From NCBI GenBank assembly GCA_024220525.1, contig JAMYWO010000007.1, positions 337,978 to 353,754 of the forward strand: DNA of 15,777 bases, in the 5' to 3' direction. Numbering within the stretch: position 1 is the stretch's first letter; each line of letters opens with the position of its first letter. The DNA comes from Cochliopodium minus (lineage: Eukaryota; Discosea; Himatismenida; Cochliopodiidae). Positions 9,404-15,777 of the stretch are shown in pieces. The position numbers and the translations under genes are program-made. The notes below the pieces were generated by a model, which saw nothing but the letters and a program-made list of their open reading frames with translations, had not been told where the DNA came from and did not search any database.

Positions 9404-10996
9404 TTAAGAAATGGAAGAAAGAGAAAAGTTCAAAAAAATTCCAAGAACAATGAACCACATTACGAAAGGGTAATATTCGGTGTAGAACTTTCCATCAAAT
9501 TCCAAATCGTTCATGTTCTTTTTGATTTCATGGGAAGGGCCTAGATAAAGAATGCCAGAAAAGAAAGTCCCAAAAAAAATGGAAAAAGATCTCCAAAAAG
9601 AGAGATAATGTACAAATGAAAAGAACGTGACAAAAAAAGTCACAACAGTGAGCTTTCAAAAAATAATTTTTTTTGGTAAAATAAAATATTTTAAAAATTA
9701 AAAAACTTTACAACAGGATTTGAGATGATACTTGTGAGAAAAGATCCAATTAATGGTGAAATATAGTCTTTAAAAAAATTTTCTAAATGAGGGAAAACGC
9801 TGAAGCCAGTGATAAAAAAGAAGAGGAGAATGCACAAAGGAAAGAAAACCCAAAGAGAGTTCACGAAAGAGCCAGTAGAAACCAAATCAGCCAAAAACAA
9901 AACAAACAAGAGAAAAGACAAAAAATAATGTTCGGATTTTTTGGGAAAAAGCCTACTGTCATCCATGACACTCAAGAAAGAAAAAATAGGAAAAGTAACA
10001 AGAATATTGAACAAAAAAATCGAAATGTAATTCCATTGTCTTTTTTGTTTGAAGTAGTAGTTCAAGGAGATGTCGATCTTTCTTGTTTTTGAGAGGAGGA
10101 ATACTAAGAGGAAGGGAATACATATTGCGAGGAGCAATGAAGGCAAACAGAAAACAAAAATTCTCCTCCTGATCTTTGTATCTTTCTCTGTTTCGCTATC
10201 TTTGTTCTTTATATTAAATCTTTTTTTTTTAAATTTTTTTTTTTGAAATTTAAAACTATTTTATTTTTTTTTTATTTATTTTTTCAATTTATTTCTTTAA
10301 TTTTATTTGAAATTTTTTATTTTTATTTTTTATTTTTTTTATTAATTAGATTTTATTTTATATTTTTTGTTTTAAATATTTATTATTACCCCCAATCATT
10401 TGCTTCTTGGCAAAAACTTCTTTCGGTATAAAATCTTAGCCAAGTTGGATAGAAAAAGAGGTAGAAATAGTTGTAGAAATAGTTTTTTGGGTTTCGGAGA
10501 TCAAGAAACTCTGATTTAAACCCTTTCCTTGAATATTCGATTAATGGATCGAAAAATGGTCTTTTCAAATTGATTGGAGGAATGAAAGTATTGGTTGTTC
10601 TCCCATAAACTTGCAAGTCTTTTTCTAATCGATATAATTTTATATATTTTTCTCTGAAATTTAAATTTTCTCCATTCTCTATTCCTTTCAATACATTTTT
10701 GGAAATTTTGCTTTGTATCAATTTCATGTTGAGTGGATCATTTGTTGTTTCTTTTTTTTGTCTCATTCTGATTGATTGAATCAAATTATTGTATGCACTC
10801 TCCCATTTTGAGATATTTTTGGATGCTCTATTCCACACTTTATTCACTTCTGAACAATTGATAATCCCTCCTATATCTTTTCCAAACAAAAATAAATGAA
10901 TGAGAGAAATGGAAGAAAGGAAATGGGTAAAATTGACGAAGCAATACCCAAATAATTGAGAATAGATGAAATTATATTCTTTGGTAATTTATTCAT
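9404..10996 (-). CDS. F-box protein with polytopic membrane domain, copy C
   Basis: Exons 10996-10948, 10876-10390, 10219-9712 and 9652-9404 join in frame to give 430 aa, with the same four-exon plan and intron phases as copies A and B. The F-box is the clearest of the three and starts at residue 4: LPKNIISSILNYL, then DIGGIINCSEVNKVWNRAS and SKWES. The shared central block is present (FIPPINLKRPFFDPLIEYS, RKGFKSEFLDLRN), followed by IRRRIFVF and about seven hydrophobic segments, including SKTRKIDIS, DLVSTGSFVNSL and, in the last exon, HYLSFWRSFSIFFG. It is the most diverged copy. The intron-3 donor could be GTAAAG (used here) or the GTTGTA three bases earlier. Function as a membrane-anchored substrate adaptor is inferred from the F-box only; the membrane part may be the substrate sensor or simply an anchor. 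Confidence 0.82.
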
Positions 10997-11162
10997 TTAA
11001 TTTTTTGTTTGTTGAATGAAACGAAAATCTCCCTTTTTTTTTTTACTTCAATTCAAAAACTCCAAATTCAATATGTTTTGTTAAATATTTTTATTTTTAC
11101 AACACCTCTATCTTTTTAAAAGAAAAAGGTTTTAAAATTCAAAGAAAATTTTGAAACTGAAA

Positions 11163-12019
11163 TTATAAATGATCTTTTTTCGAAAGTGATTTTTCTTCAT
11201 CCATTTTGATCTTTTTATAAAGTGTTGGGAGCTTGTCAATCAACTCGTTTTCGTTAATGAAAAATGCGCTCTTGTTTGGAATAATTTTAGACCTCCCTGA
11301 TTTATTGAATTTGATGATGGTATTGTAGCAGATGCAATTATACTCTTTCCTTTTCTTTATTTTCAACACACAAGGATCTAGTTTTGTATATCTATTTAAC
11401 AAAGATTTTGAACCAGGATCTACCTTGTACAAGTATGTTCTTTTGTAGAAATTTGATCCATCATTATTAATATTTTTTACAAATATCTTGTTTTCCTATA
11501 TAAATTTGAAAAAATGTTATATAATAATAAAATAAAATGAAATAAACAGTTCAAAAATATTTTTTTTACATTTAAAACTTCTATGATTATTCCATGATTA
11601 CATAGTGGAAGTTTATTTTCATTGTATAAAGGTGAATCTGTTGTTTTGGATCTCTTTTTTCTTTTTTTAATATTTATATTTATGTTTTCTTCCGAAGAAT
11701 TGTTTGCTAAGAAAGGCGGGATATCCGAATTTCTCTTTAAGTTATCTACAAAATGTAATTTCCCAAAGTCGAAACAACTATTGCTAAATTTATTTCCAGA
11801 TTTTATTTCATTGTTTTCTTTGTGAAAAAAATGTGTTTCGAAAAATTCTTTATCGTTTGGAATAAATGAGAATAAATTATTGCACGATTCCAAATCATTA
11901 TTTTCGTTGTTGAAATCATTGTCAAAACTCTTTTCCTCAGTTTCTTTGCTGGAATCTTGATACATTTCGAAATCCAGATCTAAAATGTCTTCAAACTCGT
12001 TCAAAAAATTATTTTCCAT
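11163..12019 (-). CDS. unrecognised nuclear-like protein, family member 1 (two exons)
   Basis: Exons 12019-11570 and 11495-11163 join in phase 0 across a 74-base GTAAAA...TATAG intron, giving 260 aa. The N-terminal 115 or so residues are acidic and Asn-rich with no repeat pattern. They are followed by a basic run (IKKRKKRSK) that looks like a nuclear localisation signal, then HGIIIEVLN. The C-terminal domain is shared with the two genes upstream: YKRTYLYKVDPGSKSLLNRY, LDPCVLKIKKRKEYNCICY, IIPNKSAFFINENEL. No known fold was recognised. An acidic tail, a basic patch and a small conserved domain would suit a DNA-associated regulator, but that is inference from composition. This member alone has an intron at the N|ENKIFV junction. 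Confidence 0.72.
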
Positions 12020-12512
12020 ATATTTTTAAAAACTCTTTTGTTGATTTTCTTTTTTTATAATTTTATTTTGAAAAAATACAAATTATAAGCAATTTTTCTT
12101 TTCACATTTTTTTTATTGGATTCCAAACTTTCTTATTTTGATTTTCAATCTTTAAATTAATTTCCTATACCAACTTGCTAATCTTATTGAAGATAGTAAA
12201 AGATATTGAATTGAAATCTGCAAGAAAAAGTTATTTCTCTTAAAAAATTGAGTTGTTTTCTCTTAAAATCAAAAAAAATTTTCAAAAGCACTAAAAAAAA
12301 TTAAAATTTTCGTTAGACTCACACAAAAATAAAAAAAAAATATTAAAAAGAAAATGGGAATTAAAAAGAAATACAGTTTAATAATAAGACAATTTTGTAC
12401 ATTGTTAACAATAAAAATAAAATTGAAAGGGAATAAAAATTGGAAAAAGAATATAAATTCAATATCAAATAAATAGGCAGATGTATATACAAATTCATTT
12501 CTTCTCCAATTG
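12020..12512. other. intergenic region between the first two members of the unrecognised family
   Basis: No convincing gene: the only frame of any length on the minus strand (12269-12535) is low-complexity Phe/Ile and overlaps the end of the upstream gene. The stretch presumably holds the 3' end of the gene at 12513 and the promoter of the gene starting at 12019. Confidence 0.5.
12052..12059 (-). promoter_or_regulatory. TATA-like element
   Basis: TATAAAAA on the minus strand lies about 35 bases before the ATG at 12019. Spacing fits a TATA box with a short leader, but A/T bias makes it weak evidence. Confidence 0.28.
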
Positions 12513-13094
12513 CTATGGTGGAATTTCTTTTTCATTGGTTAGTAATTCCATTATTTCAGGGAAATTCCTTTCAAGAAGAGATTTGCTCATGTAAAAGGCA
12601 CTCTTGTTTATCAATACCTTCTTATGATTATTATAATTGTAATCCAAAAGTGATTGGTAACATATACACTCTAAATTCTTCCTCTTTTTAATTTTTATAA
12701 TCCCATTATCCAAATCAGTGTATCTATTCAAAGCAGATTTTTTTGATGGCAAAAGTGTGAAGAGATATGCACGTCTTATATATAATTCGGTGATATTATT
12801 TTTATCAGTGAATATAATCATGTCTTTATCAAGAATCTCTTCTATTCTTCCATGAATTCCTTCGCAACTTGGCTTGATTTTTTTATTTGTTTCCGGAGAA
12901 TCCGATCTTTCTCTTTTATTTTTCTCTTTTTCATTATTATTTATTTTTTCAATTTGGATGCTGTTGTTTGGAAAAAAGAGATCTACAGGATAATTTTCAT
13001 CTTCGATTACATTTCTAAAATCCAAAAACAAATCTCCTCTCAGATTTTCGAATATATCTTCTTTCTTATTTTCATCTTTCTTATTTTCTTCCAT
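12513..13094 (-). CDS. unrecognised nuclear-like protein, family member 2 (single exon)
   Basis: An uninterrupted 193-aa frame from ATG to TAG. The N-terminus is Glu/Lys/Asn-rich (MEENKKDENKKEDIF), then a charged basic stretch (KEKNKRERSDSPETNKKIK), then the conserved domain: HGRIEEILDKDMIIF, ELYIRRAYLFTLLPSKKSA, LNRYTDLDNGIIKIKKRK, LECICYQSLLDY, LINKSAFYMSKSLLERNFPE. Aligned to its neighbours, the invariant parts are HG.I, the R/K-R-.-YL step, KIKKRK or IKRKSK, the C.CY pair and KS.F. It is shorter than member 1 and lacks its intron. The CxC pair is too small to argue for a zinc site by itself. Family and function are unrecognised; a nuclear role is a guess from the basic patch. Confidence 0.75.
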   Translation of the reverse strand: MEENKKDENKKEDIFENLRGDLFLDFRNVIEDENYPVDLFFPNNSIQIEKINNNEKEKNKRERSDSPETNKKIKPSCEGIHGRIEEILDKDMIIFTDKNNITELYIRRAYLFTLLPSKKSALNRYTDLDNGIIKIKKRKNLECICYQSLLDYNYNNHKKVLINKSAFYMSKSLLERNFPEIMELLTNEKEIPP

Positions 13095-13394
13095 CTTGTT
13101 ATATGTTTGGTTTTGATTTTTTTTTTTTTTATGTATCAGTGGATTTCAAAAATTAGTGTTGAAAACATTTTTACTTTCCCAAAATAATTTCAGTTTTAAG
13201 AAAAAATTGCGAATTATTCATAATTCATTATCATTAACATATCTGTTTAAAAATAATTTATACGAATTGGTTTTTTTATTGTGAAATGAATAGATAACTT
13301 GTTATTAAGAAAAATTCAAAGAAAGAAATTTCCATAAAATAGAAATTTCCATTTTGTAATTCGTCTTTTTTCTTTTAATCAAAGAAAAGAATTC
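13095..13394. other. intergenic region between family members 2 and 3
   Basis: AT-rich with no gene-like frame. It contains the direct repeat GAAATTTCCAT at 13325-13335 and 13342-13352, close to the 3' end of member 3. The rest presumably serves as the promoter of the gene starting at 13094. Confidence 0.45.
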
Positions 13395-13865
13395 TCAATT
13401 AAAATTTAAATTCCCGAAATTTTCCACCAAGAAAGATTGGTTGATGAAAAAAGAAGATTTGCTTGAAATGATCTTTTCTTTGTGGTTTTGATTGTATTCA
13501 CGAAGCATATCATAGCATAAACATATGGATTTGCTTTTCCTCTTTATGTTGAACACTCCTTTATCACTCTTTTTCAAAGGATTCAACATGTTCTTGATAT
13601 TGGGATACAAATCAACAAGATATGGCCTTCTGAAGTAAATCTCCGTTTTCCCATCTTTGGTGACCAAAATTTTGTTTTGATTTAGGATTTGTATGTTTCC
13701 ATGTTTGCATACATTCTTGGGAGCTTTGTTTTGTTGATTGATAGCTTCATCAACTGGGAGATTTCTTTTGCGTACATTTCTATTTTTGGAGATGTTGTTT
13801 GTTTCTTCAATGTTTTGTCCAAAATTGGGATTATTGTGGGAATAATAATTANTTTTTTTATCGTG
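13395..13865 (-). CDS. unrecognised nuclear-like protein, family member 3; start unresolved or broken
   Basis: The minus-strand frame ending at the TGA at 13395 matches members 1 and 2 throughout: a polar N-part (NPNFGQNIEETNNISKNRN), a basic patch (RNVRKRNLP), KHGNIQILNQNKILVTKDGK, FRRPYLVDLYPNIKNMLNP, FNIKRKSKSICLCYDML and KIISSKSSFFINQSFL. Upstream, the frame meets an in-frame TAA at 13866-13868 with no ATG in between. An ATG at 13897 lies in another frame, and the undetermined base at 13852 sits next to a seven-base homopolymer between the two. A sequencing indel, an unseen 5' exon (an acceptor at 13805 is possible) or a 5'-truncated pseudogene would all explain this. There is no intron at the position used in member 1. 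Confidence 0.6.
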   Translation of the reverse strand, partial: HDKKXNYYSHNNPNFGQNIEETNNISKNRNVRKRNLPVDEAINQQNKAPKNVCKHGNIQILNQNKILVTKDGKTEIYFRRPYLVDLYPNIKNMLNPLKKSDKGVFNIKRKSKSICLCYDMLREYNQNHKEKIISSKSSFFINQSFLVENFGNLNFN

Positions 13866-13870
13866 TTAAA

Positions 13871-13900
13871 AATATGTGTCTGGAGGTCCGGACACATATT
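13871..13900. repeat. perfect hairpin, 10-base arms, 10-base loop
   Basis: AATATGTGTC at 13871-13880 is the exact reverse complement of GACACATATT at 13891-13900, with the GC-rich loop TGGAGGTCCG between them. It lies between the RhoGEF 3' end and family member 3, 19 bases from the undetermined base at 13852. It is the most GC-rich strong hairpin I see in the window. A 3'-end signal, a regulatory palindrome or a sequencing-difficult site are all possible. Confidence 0.6.
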
Positions 13901-13974
13901 AAAAAAGAAAAAAAAATTTCCCCTTATGTAATTAAAAATATAAAATCTCTTTTTTTTTTTAATTTAAAATTTTT

Positions 13975-15777
13975 TTATTTTTTCTTTTGTTTGAAAGAAG
14001 ACAACAAATTGAAAACTTCGTCACAAATAAAATGTGAATTAAAAGAAAAATCATAGTCTTTGCCCATAACATTAACTTTCAAAGACCTTCCATCATTAGG
14101 ATGAATAGAAAAAGATTTGATGGAATCCCAACTAACAAGTGTAAGGAAATGGTAATGGAGGGATTTTTCTTGGGACTCGATATTAGAGATTCCGAAAGCC
14201 TTGTCGAAAAAGAAAATGACTGCTTCAAATGGCAAAAGTAAACATTGTTCGCTCTTAAGATCTTTGATAGCTAAAAATTGAAAAAAATATTTCAAAAAAA
14301 AATAATAAAAACTCAAAAAAAATAATCTTAAATAAATTATAAAATCAAAAAATTAATATAAAATGGAATGATTTTAAAAATAAAAAATAAATTTTAAAAA
14401 AATTTTTAAAAATGAATAATTTGAGTAAAAAATATTTGAAATGTTTTTGCTTGTATCATTCGCGTTGTACCACCTTGTCTTTCTTTCTGCGACATAGGTG
14501 AGATTTTTGAGTTCCACATGTTCCAATTTCTTGCAGGATTGAACATTGAGAAGATTTTTTCTACATTTTTTGTGAACGGGAAGAGTGCAAGAGTCGCAAA
14601 CGTATCCAACTTTTCCAAAACCCCTTTTTTTTAATCAAATTTAAATAAATTTTAAATTTTTTTTTTGAATAAAATTATTTTACCATATTTCTGAATGACA
14701 AACATCACAATATCTTATCAGGTTTTTTGTTTGTAAAAAATAAAAAATGAATAAAATAAAAAAAATGTCAAGAAAAAAATAAATAAATAAAAAATCAACA
14801 AAAAAATATTAATAAAATTAAATAAAATAAATAAAATAAATAATGAAAAATATAAAATAAATTAACAAAATTAAAAAAAAAAAACATCAATAAAAAAAAA
14901 TATAATAAAAAGATTAAATAAATAAAAAAACAAATTTAAAATAAATAATGAATAAAAGATTAATTTAAAAATAAAAATACAAAGGCTCTCTCAATTTAGT
15001 TCTTGTGAAACAATGTTTTTTGAGTTGAATGAAATATCCGTTTTTTTTGACGTTCTTCAAGCCGTGTAAGGAATCTGTCTTCCTTTTCTCCTCGTTTATG
15101 AAGGTGGTCATGGAAACTAGTTCCTCCCTTGCTTTGCACAAGTCCTGATAATCCTCATATTCTACATTCGTTTGTTTAATCAGCTCCTTAATAAACAATT
15201 CGTATCTTTTTTAAATTAAAAATTAATTGATAATAAAAAATGGAAAAAATAAAATTAAAAATTTAAAAAAAAATTTAAAAATAAATTTAAAAATAAATTT
15301 AAAAATAAATTTAAAAATAAATTTAAAAATAAACAACAAAATGAAAAATTAAATCTAAAAATAAAATTAAATTAAAAATAAATAATAAATAAATAAAATA
15401 CAATAATTAAGGTTTTTAAAAAAAATTTAAAAAAAAATTTTAAAATAACAAATGAAAAATTAAATCGAAAAATAAAAATTATATTATATTAAAAATAAAT
15501 TTATAAAAAACAATTATTAAGGTTTTTAATATAAAAAATCAATAAAAAATAAAAATAACAATCAAAGAATCAATAAAAGAAAAATATATTTAAAATTAAA
15601 AAAGATGAATAAACTATAGAAAAGCAGAATAAAATTCAAAATTAAAAAATAAATTCAAAAGATAGTTTCACCTTGGAAGTCTTTGAACAGGTACTAAAAT
15701 TAAATAATAAAAATAAAAATAAATTAATAAATGTTAGTTACCAATCTTCAAATTATCTCCTGACCATATTGCATCTT
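13975..15777 (-). CDS. RhoGEF (DH domain) with C1 zinc finger and PH-like C-terminus; 5' end outside window
   Basis: Minus-strand exons 15777-15742 (partial), 15693-15672, 15205-14981, 14713-14684, 14623-14451 and 14270-13975 join in frame for 259 residues. The first three give the last third of a DH domain, which loads GTP onto Rho-family GTPases: PVQRLPRY, ELFIKELIKQT, EDYQDLCKAREEL, FINEEKRK. Next is a C1 finger with zinc ligands spaced H-x12-C-x2-C-x13-C-x2-C-x4-H-x2-C, then a last Cys after 9 (usually about 7); key parts are CDVCHSEIWGFGKVGYVCDS and LPVHKKC. C1 domains bind diacylglycerol or other partners at membranes. The C-terminal 97 residues look PH-like (strands, then CDEVFNLLSSF helix), with modest confidence. 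Introns are 48 to 466 bases; the one at 14271-14450 has no in-phase GT donor and is best joined with a GC donor. The protein presumably acts at membranes on the actin cytoskeleton. Confidence 0.85.
15271..15333. repeat. short tandem repeat in a RhoGEF intron
   Basis: About five head-to-tail copies of a 12-base unit (AAATTTAAAAAT, or a rotation of it) lie inside the 466-base intron 15206-15671. The copies are nearly perfect, as expected for a minisatellite that expands by slippage or unequal exchange. Confidence 0.7.
15334..15535. repeat. imperfect direct duplication in the same RhoGEF intron
   Basis: Two segments about 110 bases apart share the same order of blocks: ATGAAAAATTAAAT, an A/T-rich run, then ATTAAGGTTTTTAA (ends near 15417 and 15520). 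The shared order of two separate blocks points to a tandem duplication followed by drift. Confidence 0.5.

Noticed and set aside
9787-10092. Plus-strand frame of 101 codons, Lys/Glu-rich
   Set aside because: It is antisense to the membrane exon of copy C. The minus-strand frame aligns with copies A and B, while the charged composition is simply the complement of Phe/Leu codons.
12269-12535. Minus-strand Phe/Ile-rich frame of 88 codons
   Set aside because: It lies in AT-rich intergenic DNA, starts within the end of the gene at 12513, and has no relative in the window.
13689-13931. Plus-strand hydrophobic frame crossing the undetermined base
   Set aside because: The opposite strand carries the conserved domain of family member 3. 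The hydrophobic reading is its complement.
15271-15535. CRISPR array considered for the regular repeats
   Set aside because: The units are pure A/T, head-to-tail with no unique spacers, and lie in a eukaryotic intron.
1-15777. Bacterial or viral origin, or an altered genetic code
   Set aside because: Spliceosomal introns, tetraspanin, F-box and DH/C1 domains point to a eukaryotic nuclear genome, and TAA, TAG and TGA are all used as stops.

Overview
The window is nuclear DNA from a single-celled eukaryote with a very AT-rich, gene-dense genome. Almost every gene is split by short GT-AG introns of about 48 to 470 bases. Donors are mostly GTAAAA, GTAAAT or GTAATA, and acceptors are often only AAAG. 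TAA, TAG and TGA all end frames, so the code looks standard. The mix of tetraspanin, ankyrin, F-box and RhoGEF/C1 proteins fits an amoeboid or flagellate protist. An anaeramoebid-like amoeba is one guess, but the sequence alone cannot settle it.

Layout: (1) 1-52 is the 5' end of an unidentified minus-strand gene. (2) 53-1281 is a long AT-rich spacer. (3) 1282-2501 (+) is a three-exon tetraspanin. (4) 2624-5453 (-) is a ten-exon ankyrin-repeat gene that reads in frame through all nine introns (633 aa). (5) 5508-7242, 7314-9063 and 9404-10996 (-) are three tandem paralogues, each of four exons. They join an N-terminal F-box to a C-terminal domain with about seven membrane segments. A decayed piece of a further copy appears to lie between the second and third. 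(6) 11163-12019, 12513-13094 and about 13395-13865 (-) are three paralogues of a family I do not recognise. Each has an acidic or polar low-complexity N-terminus, a basic nuclear-signal-like patch and a conserved C-terminal domain of about 100 residues. The third has no clean start and sits beside an ambiguous base and a strong hairpin. (7) 13975-15777 (-) is the 3' part of a RhoGEF: the end of a DH domain, then a C1 zinc finger, then a PH-like C-terminus, split by exons as short as 22 and 30 bases.

Everything from 2624 rightwards is on the minus strand, with spacers as short as 54 bases. No shared pathway is evident. Membrane organisation (tetraspanin), Rho/lipid signalling (RhoGEF-C1) and possible membrane-tethered ubiquitin targeting (F-box/membrane family) are separate themes. 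The most notable parts are the F-box/membrane array, whose first two copies are near-identical over the F-box exons but diverged over the membrane exons, and the unrecognised nuclear-like family beside it. Exon joins were worked out by hand from frame, splice motifs and paralogue comparison; no transcript evidence was available.
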